From: a bacterium
Lineage (GTDB): Bacteria > SAR324 > XYD2-FULL-50-16
Direction of reading: 5' to 3'
Length of the DNA: 63,857 nucleotides
Assembly: GCA_018830885.1 (NCBI GenBank)
Contig: JAHJRI010000205.1
Coordinates: 1-63,857, forward strand
Below the pieces are notes generated by a model, which worked only from the letters and a program-made list of their open reading frames with translations, did no database searches and was not told the origin of the DNA. Positions 1 to 9,610 of the stretch are shown in pieces. The position numbers and the translations under genes are program-made. Position 1 is the stretch's first letter, and each line of letters opens with the position of its first letter.

Positions 1-174
1 GCTGCTGAGGTTGGAGATGATGGATCTTAATTTTTCTGCGTAAGGCCTTGACTGGGAAACATTTTCTTCTGCTTTTCTCATTTTAGACGCCGCAACCATC
101 TTCATGGCCTTGGTAATCTGCTGAGTATTTTCGATACTGATCATTCTCAGCTTGATGTCTTTTAAAGTCGCCAT
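1..174 (-). CDS. atpG: ATP synthase F1 gamma subunit, N-terminal part (cut by window edge)
   Basis: Only the first 58 codons are present and the frame is open to base 1. The start is ATG at 174-172. The encoded peptide begins MATLKDIKLRMISIENTQQI and continues with a TKAMKMVAASKMRKAE segment, the conserved N-terminal coiled-coil helix of the gamma subunit. In the family this helix forms the central rotor stalk inside the alpha3-beta3 hexamer. It lies 39 bases downstream of atpA on the same strand, the usual operon order. The C-terminal helix and the next genes (atpD, atpC expected) lie outside the window. Confidence 0.95.
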   Translation of the reverse strand, partial: MATLKDIKLRMISIENTQQITKAMKMVAASKMRKAEENVSQSRPYAEKLRSIISNLSS

Positions 175-213
175 ATTGAGTGTCCTGTTTTTAATCCTGG
201 AAAGTCATGGATT

Positions 214-1725
<1,512 letters not shown>

Positions 1726-2271
1726 TTATTTTCCCTTGGATATGGTTTCACGGATCAGGTTCAGTTTATTTTTGATACTGCCATCAAGAACCAGACTTTC
1801 AATTGAAGTTATCGCACCACCAAGAATGGACGAATCTACTTCAACAATGAGCGTAATTTTCTTACCGGTATAGGCGGTTAACTGCTTCTGTAGATTTTTT
1901 TCTTCCTTGTTGGACAGTTTTTGAGCAACGACCACTTTTGCTGTTGCCTTTCCAAGTATTTGACTGGCTAAAGCATGGTAAGCCGAGGAAATATCGGCAA
2001 TAATATCAAAGCGATTTCTTGCGGTAAGATAGCGACAATACTTTGTCACCAGTTCCTGGCACTCCATTTTCTGTGTCAACTCCCCAATGATGGAAATTCT
2101 TTTTTCTTTACTTATGTTCGGGTCCAACATGATATTCCGCAGACCCATATTTTCTTGATAAAGATTAGAGACCTCCAGTAACTGTTCACCGATCTCTTCA
2201 ATTTTCTTGTCGCTGCCAGCAAGGTTCAGTAGCGCCTTTGCGTAACGTCGTCCGACAATACCTCCAGTCAT
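1726..2271 (-). CDS. atpH: ATP synthase F1 delta subunit
   Basis: 181 residues, typical for the delta/OSCP family, which links the peripheral stalk (b, b') to the top of the F1 head. The N-terminal domain has the recognisable GRRYAKALLNLA motif. The C-terminal domain ends with the family's GGAITSIESLVLDGSIKNKL region (in other members roughly GG..I..gd.v.DgSv...L). Start is ATG at 2271. It sits between atpF (15-base gap) and atpA (3-base gap). Family identity is secure from these end motifs and from operon position. Confidence 0.95.
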   Translation of the reverse strand: MTGGIVGRRYAKALLNLAGSDKKIEEIGEQLLEVSNLYQENMGLRNIMLDPNISKEKRISIIGELTQKMECQELVTKYCRYLTARNRFDIIADISSAYHALASQILGKATAKVVVAQKLSNKEEKNLQKQLTAYTGKKITLIVEVDSSILGGAITSIESLVLDGSIKNKLNLIRETISKGK

Positions 2272-2286
2272 AGTGCCCCTAGTTAG

Positions 2287-2853
2287 TTATGCTGTTTTAT
2301 TCAAATATTTAGCGTAATTCTCAACCAGCGCTTTTTGTTCTTTGCTGCCGATTTGCTCGGAAATGATCTTCTCCGCAAGCTGGACCGATTCGTTCACGAG
2401 GAATTCCCTGATTTCAATTTTGGCTTTCAGAATATCCTGTTCGATACGATTCTGGGCTTGCGCTTCAAGCTTTTGAGCCTGATCTTTTGCATCGTTAATC
2501 ATCTTCTGCTTTTCAGCTTCGATGGATGCCATGGCTGTCTGTTCTCGAGAGGCCAGCTCTTTTTCAAGAGCGGTGATCTTAACTTCATATTCAGAGAGAC
2601 GTGCTTTTGCTTTAGCCAACGCTTCTTTGGCGTTATCAACGGTAATTTTGGTTTTTTCAGCCGAGTTGGAAAGCATTTTGGTGATCGGTTTTCGAGCAAA
2701 ACGGTATAACAGAAAAAGCAGCAGCAAAAAGTTGATCAGTTTAAAAAGCATTTCAGAACTGAATATGGATGCGGATTCATGTCCTGCAGTTGCCGCGTGC
2801 GCGGAAATAGAAAAACAGAGGCTGGTGAAGGCTGTCAATAGTGGTTTCAACAT
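2287..2853 (-). CDS. atpF: ATP synthase F0 b subunit, peripheral stalk
   Basis: 188 residues. It begins with a cleavable signal-like segment (residues 1-20, ending AHAATAG), followed by one membrane span (about residues 33-51, LLLLFLLYRFARKP). The rest is a long charged alpha-helix rich in A, K, E and Q that forms the dimeric stator stalk. An N-terminal signal-like extension before the anchor is a feature I associate with deltaproteobacterial b subunits. It lies immediately downstream of a second b-type gene, so the stalk is probably a b/b' heterodimer. Start is ATG at 2853. Confidence 0.92.
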   Translation of the reverse strand: MLKPLLTAFTSLCFSISAHAATAGHESASIFSSEMLFKLINFLLLLFLLYRFARKPITKMLSNSAEKTKITVDNAKEALAKAKARLSEYEVKITALEKELASREQTAMASIEAEKQKMINDAKDQAQKLEAQAQNRIEQDILKAKIEIREFLVNESVQLAEKIISEQIGSKEQKALVENYAKYLNKTA

Positions 2854-2907
2854 GGCAAAAACCTGATATATATAGTTAAAATCTTAGGTAAAAGAGATGG
2901 AGCGTAC

Positions 2908-3372
2908 TTAAGCTAGAACCTTGGATTTAATCAATTGAGCCAGGCTCTCAGTCAGGGAAGCGGCCTCTTTGAGTGCATCTTCTCGCTCTTTCTCCAGTTC
3001 TTTGTGAGCCTCTTCCAGTTTTGTCGCTATCGTATCTTTGGTTTTTCCGATGACTTGTTTGGAATTCTCGAGGGCTTCATTTAAGGCAGACTGTCGAACT
3101 TGCTGGATTTTTTCACGAACATCAGCAAGCCGCCTTTCGTAGTCCTGATCGGATTTTTCAATTGAAGCGGAAAGACCCTCTGTCTCGCTGATATTTTTGT
3201 CAATGGCGGATTGTCTGGCCTCCAGTGTGCGCAGAATTGGTTTGAACAGCAGGGAGTTTAACAGAATCATTGTCAGGACAAAAACAATCAGAATAAACAG
3301 GGCGGTTGGCCACTCAAGATGAAGCATGCCAAAATCAAAAATCTCGCCAATTCTCGCAGATCCGTGTTCCAT
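2908..3372 (-). CDS. atpF': ATP synthase F0 b' subunit, second peripheral-stalk protein
   Basis: 154 residues from ATG at 3372 (MEHGSARIGEIFDF). An in-frame TTG 84 bases upstream would add 28 residues that look unlike the family, so the ATG is preferred. One membrane span (about 22-41, FILIVFVLTMILLNSLLF) is followed by KPILRTLEARQ and a long E/K/S-rich coiled coil, the layout of b/b' subunits. As first gene of the cluster it probably follows the promoter in the divergent region shared with ispD. No atpB or atpE precedes it, so the F0 a and c genes must lie elsewhere. Confidence 0.92.
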   Translation of the reverse strand: MEHGSARIGEIFDFGMLHLEWPTALFILIVFVLTMILLNSLLFKPILRTLEARQSAIDKNISETEGLSASIEKSDQDYERRLADVREKIQQVRQSALNEALENSKQVIGKTKDTIATKLEEAHKELEKEREDALKEAASLTESLAQLIKSKVLA

Positions 3373-3769
3373 AGCTAATTCATATATATAAGTTAATAAA
3401 TAGAAAACAATATTCGGCAACGATAAACAAGCAGAGGGGTTGGTGTCAATAACCAATCATAGATCATGAATGATCTATATCAGAAAGGAAAGGCGAAAGA
3501 GGGTTTTAAAATCTGAGGTTGGTATTTTCAACACAATATCAAGAACATTTTGAAAGAAAGTGGATAAAAAGAAAACCAGTGAAAACAAAAAATCAGGTTT
3601 AAAAAGAAACGAACCTGCTGTAATATACACAATTAGATTGAAAAATCGAAATAGGTGTCGAGTGATCGCGAAAACCACTAAAAAACAGAATAGAGTATCC
3701 TCAACAGGTATGGTATAAAATCAACATAAAAACAGGTATATAGAGAGCAAACGGAATTCCCGACGCATC
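3373..3769. other. Divergent intergenic region between the atp operon and ispD
   Basis: About 400 bases without a convincing gene. It is A/T-rich and presumably carries the atp promoter (minus strand) and the ispD-rimO promoter (plus strand). I could not assign clear -35/-10 pairs. A near-perfect palindrome at 3459-3478 is described separately. A 67-codon minus-strand reading frame at 3475-3678 is hydrophobic only because the opposite strand is purine-rich, and it has no recognisable family. Confidence 0.6.
3459..3478. promoter_or_regulatory. 20-bp palindrome upstream of atpF', possible operator
   Basis: ATAGATCAT-GA-ATGATCTAT: two perfect 9-bp arms around a 2-bp centre, 87 bases upstream of the atpF' start codon. 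The dyad is compact and AT-rich, as expected for the operator of a dimeric DNA-binding protein. It has no T-tract, so it is not an intrinsic terminator. The role is inferred from position and symmetry only. Confidence 0.3.
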
Positions 3770-4522
3770 ATGAAAAAAGAACTTACCAACAGGTTACCGG
3801 TCGATATTCTGGTGTTAGCGGCTGGAAGAGGAACGCGTATGAACAGCGATATCAATAAAATGTTCAAAAAAATTAAAGGTGTACCGGTTCTGTACCGGAC
3901 CCTGTATCGCTTGAATCGTGTATCATGCATCGCTAGAATTATCGTGGTGATAAGAGAGGAAGAGCAGGCTGATTATTTGGACATGATAAGAGTATATGGT
4001 GAGTTGGAAAAAGTAAAAGAGATTGTCAACGGGGGTCGGGAACGAAATGACTCGGTCAATTCTGGTCTCGGTTTTATACAACAAAATCCGGGTTCAGAAA
4101 TTATTATGACCCACGATGGAGCAAGGCCATTTGTAACTGAACGATTAGTTGAACGTCTGGTTGAACGGGTTGATGCTGACACCATTGTGATACCTGTCAT
4201 CAAAGTAAATGAAACTGTCAGAAAAAAGAACCAGGATGGTTCCACCTGCACCATTGACAGAGATACGCTTTTCATCACACAGACCCCACAAGCGTTTAAG
4301 GTTGAATCCATCGGACCCTGTTTTTTATCGGATCAGCAACGAAACATCTCAAAAACAGATGAAGCCGGATATTTTGAAAATATGGGGTTGGCTGTAACAA
4401 TGGTGGAAGGTGAAAAATGGAATATCAAGATTACTTCAAAAGAGGACCTGGATTGGTCGGAATTCTTATTGAACCGATACGATCATTTGAGAATCAATTC
4501 CTTCGACCGTCCATCTCTCTGA
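3770..4522 (+). CDS. ispD: 2-C-methyl-D-erythritol 4-phosphate cytidylyltransferase
   Basis: 250 residues. IspD couples CTP to MEP in the non-mevalonate isoprenoid pathway in the cytoplasm. Recognisable elements: the CTP-binding loop LAAGRGTRM followed by a Lys in INKMFKKIKGVPVL, the GGRERNDSV segment, the HDGARPFV motif (usually DAARP/DGARP), TQTPQAF, TDEAGYFE and the C-terminal GEKWNIKITSKEDL. It is not fused to IspF, and no ispF gene is adjacent. It starts a plus-strand run that continues with rimO 54 bases later. ATG at 3770 follows AT-rich DNA without a strong ribosome site. Confidence 0.94.
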   Translation: MKKELTNRLPVDILVLAAGRGTRMNSDINKMFKKIKGVPVLYRTLYRLNRVSCIARIIVVIREEEQADYLDMIRVYGELEKVKEIVNGGRERNDSVNSGLGFIQQNPGSEIIMTHDGARPFVTERLVERLVERVDADTIVIPVIKVNETVRKKNQDGSTCTIDRDTLFITQTPQAFKVESIGPCFLSDQQRNISKTDEAGYFENMGLAVTMVEGEKWNIKITSKEDLDWSEFLLNRYDHLRINSFDRPSL

Positions 4523-4576
4523 AGAGAAAGAGACGAACTTGAGATGGCTTAAGAGCTATTCGTGGAAACGGGTTTT

Positions 4577-5917
4577 ATGAAAATTAGGGTGTATCTGGAG
4601 ACATTGGGTTGTGTAAAAAACAGTGTCGATTCTGAAATCATGATGGGGCAGATGCTGGATGACGGTTATGAAATGACTAGAGATCCACTGAAATCCAATG
4701 TCATGGTAATAAATACATGCGCCTTTATCACAAAGGCCGTTAATGAATCCATCGACAGGATATTAACTCTGTCTCGCCTGAAGCACGACACCGGACCACA
4801 GAAGTTGATAGTTGCGGGATGTCTGAGCGAGCGATATCGGCAGCAACTGCTGGCAGAAATTCCAGAAATCGATGCGGTAATTGGAACCAGTGACTATACA
4901 GCGATTTCAGCCTGTATTGCTGCAACTCTCAATCATTCTGATAAAATTACATATTTGGAGAGGAAACCAGCCTATTCTGAGAAAAACGTCAGGAGCGACA
5001 GGATTCTGGCGGCCAGTCAGATTTATAGCTATCTGAAAATATCGGAGGGGTGCTCTAATATGTGTTCGTTCTGCAACATTCCGAAATTGAGAGGCCCATT
5101 TAGAAGCAGATCGGTGAAGGATATCAGAGACGAATTCAAAACTGTTTTGGGTTATGGTGTAAAAGAAATCAACCTGATATCTCAGGATAGTGCCTCATAC
5201 GGATTAGACCTGGACAATACCGAGACGCTTCTCAAACTCGTTGATGAGCTGTTATGCACGCTGTCTGAAGATTTCTGGATACGGATCTTTTATACCTATC
5301 CAAATCGGTACCCGGTAGACCTATTCCGGATAATGGCAGATGACTCCAGATTAACGCCATATGCAGATATTCCCTTTCAGCATATTGCCAATCCCGTTTT
5401 AAAAGCAATGAACCGGAAAATCACTGCTTTGGAAATTGAACAATTGATTGAGACAGCGATGAAGCTAATGCCTGATATTGCACTACGATCAACCTTTATT
5501 GTTGGGTTTCCGAATGAAACGGAAAAAGAGTTTCGGCAGCTTCTGCGATTTGTCGAAAAAGGGTATTTTGCACATCTGGGTGTTTTTACCTATTCTGCAG
5601 AAGATAATATTGTATCAAAGAAAATGGGGGATACAATTTCGGAAACAGAGAAACATTCGCGACGTGAGCAGTTGATGGAGGTTCAGCAGCAGATTTCGTT
5701 TAAAAAAAACCGGGCAATGATTGGTCAAAAACAAAAAGTTCTGGTAGAAGGAGCTTATGAAGAGACGGATTTGTTGCTACAGGGCAGAAATCAATATCAA
5801 GGTGCGGATGTTGACGGGGTTGTGCTGATTAACGAAGGAACTTCAGATCCCGGGCAATTTCAAACTGTAGAAATTATTGATGCCCATCCATATGACCTGA
5901 TCGGAAGAATCATTTGA
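4577..5917 (+). CDS. rimO: Ribosomal protein S12 methylthiotransferase (radical SAM)
   Basis: 446 residues from ATG at 4577. An in-frame GTG at 4562 would add only 5 residues. RimO adds a methylthio group to the conserved aspartate of ribosomal protein S12. The N-terminal domain has the three cluster cysteines in TLGCVKNSVDSE, NTCAF and AGCLSERY. The radical-SAM signature CSNMCSFC (CxxxCxxC) follows near residue 155, and the C-terminus has a TRAM-like RNA-binding segment. The TLGCxKNxVDSE sequence separates RimO from MiaB, which normally reads GCQMN. Both Fe-S sites appear intact. Confidence 0.95.
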   Translation: MKIRVYLETLGCVKNSVDSEIMMGQMLDDGYEMTRDPLKSNVMVINTCAFITKAVNESIDRILTLSRLKHDTGPQKLIVAGCLSERYRQQLLAEIPEIDAVIGTSDYTAISACIAATLNHSDKITYLERKPAYSEKNVRSDRILAASQIYSYLKISEGCSNMCSFCNIPKLRGPFRSRSVKDIRDEFKTVLGYGVKEINLISQDSASYGLDLDNTETLLKLVDELLCTLSEDFWIRIFYTYPNRYPVDLFRIMADDSRLTPYADIPFQHIANPVLKAMNRKITALEIEQLIETAMKLMPDIALRSTFIVGFPNETEKEFRQLLRFVEKGYFAHLGVFTYSAEDNIVSKKMGDTISETEKHSRREQLMEVQQQISFKKNRAMIGQKQKVLVEGAYEETDLLLQGRNQYQGADVDGVVLINEGTSDPGQFQTVEIIDAHPYDLIGRII

Positions 5918-6122
5918 TTCTGAATAACGATCAGGGAGCACATGGATAAACGCACACAGGATATAGCCCAGACCAGGCGTCCATGACCCGATTGATTGAA
6001 TATAAGTCAGGAATTCAAACTGGAAATGGCTGTATCATCAACAAACATACTTCCCTGCTCTGCAAAGACCGTTTCAGGAAGGGGGAAGATCCAAATAACA
6101 AATAGCGGACGATAAGTAAAAA

Positions 6123-6878
6123 ATGTCAGGACATAGTAAATGGAGTTCAATCAAGCACAAAAAGGGTGCTGTTGACGCGAAAAGAAGTAAGGTGTTCACA
6201 AAGGTAATTCGGGAAATCACCGTGGCAGCCAAAATGGGAGGTGATGATCCAAATTCGAATCCAAGACTTCGCTCTGCCATCGTTCTGGCCAAATCCGTTA
6301 ACATGCCAAACGACAATATTAACAAAGCCATCAAAAAGGGCGCCGGTGATGGTAAAGGGGAAAACTGGGAAAGCATCAGTTATGAGGGGTACGGGCCACA
6401 CAATGTTGCTGTCATTGTCGAGTGTCTGACTGATAATAAAAACAGGACGATTTCATCAGTTCGGTCCATCTTCAGCAAGAACAATGGCAACATCGGCTCC
6501 ACCAATTCAGTAATGTATATGTTTGATCGCAAAGGGATTATTGAAGTTAAGAAGGATACCATCGATGAGGACACCCTGACTGAATATATCATTGAGGGTG
6601 GTGCAGAAGATATAGATATCAGTGATGAACAGGTGTATAGTATCGCAACTGAACCCAGTGATCTGGGATCGGTGCACAAGTATCTTGAAGAAAAAGAGGT
6701 TAAGATTGAGTCCTCAGGACTTGATCTGATCCCCCAGAACAGAATCGAGATAGATGACGTATCAAAAGCTGCGCAGGTCATTAAGTTCATCGAAGCCTTG
6801 GAGGACGACGACGATGTACAAAATGTCTATAGTAATTTTGATATCTCTGAAAGTGTCCTGCAGCAGCTTGAAGAGTAG
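6123..6878 (+). CDS. yebC: YebC/PmpR-family protein
   Basis: 251 residues, the family's usual length. The start MSGHSKWSSIKHKKG is the near-invariant N-terminus (MAGHSKW..IKH.K). The conserved SYEGYGP and ECLTDNKNR motifs are present. YebC proteins bind DNA or the ribosome. They were named transcriptional regulators of ruv genes, and recent work links them to translation through difficult (polyproline) stretches. It precedes ruvC by 35 bases, the arrangement that gave rise to the regulatory annotation. The ribosome site is weak (AAGTAAAAA). Confidence 0.95.
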   Translation: MSGHSKWSSIKHKKGAVDAKRSKVFTKVIREITVAAKMGGDDPNSNPRLRSAIVLAKSVNMPNDNINKAIKKGAGDGKGENWESISYEGYGPHNVAVIVECLTDNKNRTISSVRSIFSKNNGNIGSTNSVMYMFDRKGIIEVKKDTIDEDTLTEYIIEGGAEDIDISDEQVYSIATEPSDLGSVHKYLEEKEVKIESSGLDLIPQNRIEIDDVSKAAQVIKFIEALEDDDDVQNVYSNFDISESVLQQLEE

Positions 6879-6913
6879 AGCAGCACCTTACCGGGCGATG
6901 ACAACTGAGGTTA

Positions 6914-7420
6914 ATGGGACATAATACACGGATTATCGGGATTGATCCCGGGACGCGATATACTGGAATCGGGATTATTGACAGGATTGATAACAGACTT
7001 CGATACGTCTATAGCGAAACAATTGTGACCGTGAAAAAGACGGGTCTTGAAAATAAACTGGAAGCTATTTTTAATCGTCTTGGACTGATTATCGATCAAT
7101 ATCAGCCATTAACCGCAGCAGTGGAACAGATATTTCACTCTGTTAATCCGAGATCTTCACTGCTATTGGGGCATGCCAGAGGGGTCGCTCTTTTGGCCAT
7201 CAAACTCAGGGATCTGACGCTGCGGGAATATGCCCCCAATGAAGTTAAATCCGCGGTCGTCGGAGTGGGCCGGGCGACAAAGGATCAGGTTAACGATATG
7301 GTTAAAATTCTACTTAATATTGATCGTATCAAGATTATCAAGGAGGATGAGGCCGACGCTCTGGCAGCAGCTATCTGTCATGCAAACACCATGGACTACC
7401 ATCTCTATGGACAAAAATAA
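6914..7420 (+). CDS. ruvC: Holliday junction resolvase RuvC
   Basis: 168 residues, typical length. RuvC is the Mg2+-dependent dimeric endonuclease that cuts Holliday junctions. The acidic catalytic residues are visible: D in IIGIDPGT (about residue 11), E in AAVEQIFHS (about 72) and the aspartates in DEADALAAAICH near the C-terminus. The conserved KSAVVGVGRATKDQV loop is present. ATG at 6914 follows a GAGG-like site (ACTGAGGTTA). ruvA follows 23 bases later, so the pair is co-transcribed. ruvB is not in this window. Confidence 0.96.
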   Translation: MGHNTRIIGIDPGTRYTGIGIIDRIDNRLRYVYSETIVTVKKTGLENKLEAIFNRLGLIIDQYQPLTAAVEQIFHSVNPRSSLLLGHARGVALLAIKLRDLTLREYAPNEVKSAVVGVGRATKDQVNDMVKILLNIDRIKIIKEDEADALAAAICHANTMDYHLYGQK

Positions 7421-7443
7421 CAGGAGATCTTTGAGGAATTGAA

Positions 7444-8070
7444 ATGATAGCCTGGCTGAAGGGGCAGATCTTGGAAGTAGATGAAAATGAGCTGATTATT
7501 GACACAAATGGGGTTGGATATCGTGTTCAAATCGGCAGTCATCTGAAATTGCAAAAAGAAATTAGACCGGGCGGTGAACTGGAACTCGCTATCTACACTG
7601 CTGTCAAGGAAGACGCGATACGGCTGTTTGGATTTCATAATTTTTTTGCACGCAAGGTTTTTATCTTACTACTGAGCGTTAACGGCATCGGACCGAAAGT
7701 AGCCTTAAAGATTGTCGACCAGGTGGGCCCGACCGATATTCTTAAAGCAGTAAAATCCAATAACGCGGCGATGTTTACCAATGTTTCGGGTGTGGGTAAA
7801 AAAACAGCACAACGAATCATCCTGGATTTGCAGGGAAAATTGGATATTCTGGTTTTTGACGGACAATTCGATCGTGACAGTGATGATAGGAACCCTCAAC
7901 ATATCTTGCAGGGACAGCGCGAGATTGTCGCGGACGCCGTTTCAGCACTTTCAAATCTCGGGTTTTCTGTGAAAGTAGCAGAAAACATTATCGCAAAGCA
8001 TTTAACCCCAGGCGCAAAGCTGGACGAATTGATCAGAAAATGTCTGGTGGATTTGCGAAAAGTGGGTTAA
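7444..8070 (+). CDS. ruvA: Holliday junction branch migration subunit RuvA
   Basis: 208 residues. RuvA tetramers hold the four-way junction and load the RuvB motor. The N-terminal OB-fold starts MIAWLKGQILEVDENELIIDTNGVGY. Two helix-hairpin-helix motifs follow (LLSVNGIGPKVALKIV and FTNVSGVGKKTAQRIILDLQGK). The C-terminal RuvB-binding domain is ADAVSALSNLGFSVKVAENII. The ribosome site is TTGAGGAATTGAA-ATG. Downstream comes ssb rather than the usual ruvB. Confidence 0.96.
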   Translation: MIAWLKGQILEVDENELIIDTNGVGYRVQIGSHLKLQKEIRPGGELELAIYTAVKEDAIRLFGFHNFFARKVFILLLSVNGIGPKVALKIVDQVGPTDILKAVKSNNAAMFTNVSGVGKKTAQRIILDLQGKLDILVFDGQFDRDSDDRNPQHILQGQREIVADAVSALSNLGFSVKVAENIIAKHLTPGAKLDELIRKCLVDLRKVG

Positions 8071-8123
8071 CCATGGGGAAGGTCTTGAATAAATTGAAGA
8101 ACATCATATAAAGGAGGGAGTCA

Positions 8124-8621
8124 ATGGGAAATTTGAATAAGGTTCTGATTATCGGACGTCTGGGACAAGATCCTGAAAAGAGAATAACACCCAATGGACA
8201 CACCGTTGTTAATGTCAGCCTTGCTACCTCTGAATACTTTAAAGATCAAGGAGGAAACAAACAGGAACGAACGGAGTGGCACCGGGTCGTTTTCTGGAAC
8301 AGGCAGGCGGAAATAGTTGAGCAGTATTGCCGGAAGGGGAGTCAGATCTATGTGGAAGGCAGTCTGCAGACAAGAGAATGGCAGGACAAAGACGGGAATA
8401 AACGATATTCTACGGATATTGTCGCCCGTAACCTGCAACTGCTGGATTCCAGGCAACAAACCGGACAGGATGGGCCCAGTCAATCCAGTAGGCCCGAAAA
8501 CCCGTCCCCCCCTTATCAACCAAACAGCAACTTTAATAGTCCTCAACCAGATTCAGGCTATGGCGATCAGCCCACTTCGGGAAATAACGACGAGTTTGTG
8601 GAGGATGATATCCCCTTTTAA
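8124..8621 (+). CDS. ssb: Single-stranded DNA-binding protein
   Basis: 165 residues. The N-terminal OB-fold (about 1-108) starts MGNLNKVLIIGRLGQDPE and contains EWHRVVFWNRQAE and the GSQIYVEGSLQTREWQDKDG segment. A glycine/proline/glutamine-rich flexible linker follows. The C-terminus is the acidic protein-interaction tip (DEFVEDDIPF), intact. A strong AAAGGAGG ribosome site precedes the ATG. It is 53 bases after ruvA, so it may share that transcript, and it converges with miaA (33-base gap). Confidence 0.97.
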   Translation: MGNLNKVLIIGRLGQDPEKRITPNGHTVVNVSLATSEYFKDQGGNKQERTEWHRVVFWNRQAEIVEQYCRKGSQIYVEGSLQTREWQDKDGNKRYSTDIVARNLQLLDSRQQTGQDGPSQSSRPENPSPPYQPNSNFNSPQPDSGYGDQPTSGNNDEFVEDDIPF

Positions 8622-8653
8622 AAACGACCTGTTCTCGGACGATGAGACGGTTA

Positions 8654-9610
8654 TCAGGAATATTCTCCCGGTTCACCCTTTGGCGAGCAAGGGCTGATAG
8701 AAAAGGGTTCGGACAACCAGGAAACAACACGTTTAAAAAAGATTGATGGTTCCGTTACTGGTTCGAGCCGATGCCCTTTCTTTTGAAGATGACGGAGAAA
8801 TGTCATTTGACGTTTTGCGTACCTTCGGATTTCAATCAGCAATTTCTGAAACATCTCCTCAAAATTCATATCCCCGTTTAGATATCGACTGATCCACCGG
8901 TATTCAAGCCCATAACGTTCCAGACGGTCATGGGAAACACCCCCGGCGCGCAGACTTTCTACTTCTTCAATAAGACCAGACTGAAAGCGCTGTTTTAGAC
9001 GATGCTCGACTCTTAAGAGAAGCGTTTCCCGCTCTATCTGGGTAAAGAAAATACGGGGTGTGTATAAATCTCGGAAAGACGGTTCAGGGTGAATTTCCAG
9101 GCTTCTCAAGGTCTGTTTTTCGATCGCCCTGGCCATTCGACGTCGACTGTCTGTTTCCCAATGGTGGTTTTCCCAGAGGCCAAGGGATTTGATGCGGTTA
9201 TAGAGTGTCTCCCGGGGAAGCAATTCAAGTGCCTGGGTTTTGGCGCGATCGGTTTTTTGTGCCGGGAAGCGGTAGTCATCAAGTAGCGCTTTAACATAAT
9301 GGGCAGTACCACCACAGATGATGGGAACGGCTTTTCTTGAGACAATATCGGACAATGCTGACAGCGCATCTCGCTGGAAGTCCAAGACTGAATAGTCATC
9401 CCCCGCTGGACGAATATCGATTAAATGATAAGGAACGGATTCGTATTCAGAGAGATCTTTTCCACTGCCAATATCCATCTTCTTAAAAACTTGCCGGCTG
9501 TCTGCGGATATTATCTCCCCTCCGATCTTCCTGGCGAGTTGCACAGCCAGGGAGGTTTTGCCAGAAGCGGTCGGACCCAGGATGATGATCACTTTTGCTT
9601 TAGGACCCAT
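8654..9610 (-). CDS. miaA: tRNA dimethylallyltransferase
   Basis: 318 residues. MiaA adds the dimethylallyl group to A37 of tRNAs that read U-starting codons. The P-loop is GPTASGKTSLAV near residue 13, followed by the conserved SADSRQVFKKMDIGS and the YHLIDIRP segment. The GGTAHYVKALL motif lies near residue 100. The DPP site is partly changed (YEFP/DYRFPAQKT). The C-terminal RNA-binding part ends in the typical ..RRYAKRQMTFLR.. stretch. Its start overlaps the stop of the TPR gene by 11 bases, so translation is probably coupled. Confidence 0.95.
   Translation of the reverse strand: MGPKAKVIIILGPTASGKTSLAVQLARKIGGEIISADSRQVFKKMDIGSGKDLSEYESVPYHLIDIRPAGDDYSVLDFQRDALSALSDIVSRKAVPIICGGTAHYVKALLDDYRFPAQKTDRAKTQALELLPRETLYNRIKSLGLWENHHWETDSRRRMARAIEKQTLRSLEIHPEPSFRDLYTPRIFFTQIERETLLLRVEHRLKQRFQSGLIEEVESLRAGGVSHDRLERYGLEYRWISRYLNGDMNFEEMFQKLLIEIRRYAKRQMTFLRHLQKKGHRLEPVTEPSIFFKRVVSWLSEPFSISPCSPKGEPGEYS

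Noticed and set aside
3475..3678. 67-codon hydrophobic minus-strand frame upstream of atpF'
   Set aside because: Its Phe/Leu-rich composition is the complement of a purine-rich strand; no family and no start signal.
4562..4576. Upstream GTG start for rimO
   Set aside because: ATG 4577 gives the conserved MKIRVYLETLGC start; the 5 extra residues have no family support.
8758..8770. GGTTCGAGCC sequence resembling a tRNA T-arm
   Set aside because: It lies inside miaA on the opposite strand, with no acceptor stem, D-arm or anticodon arm around it.
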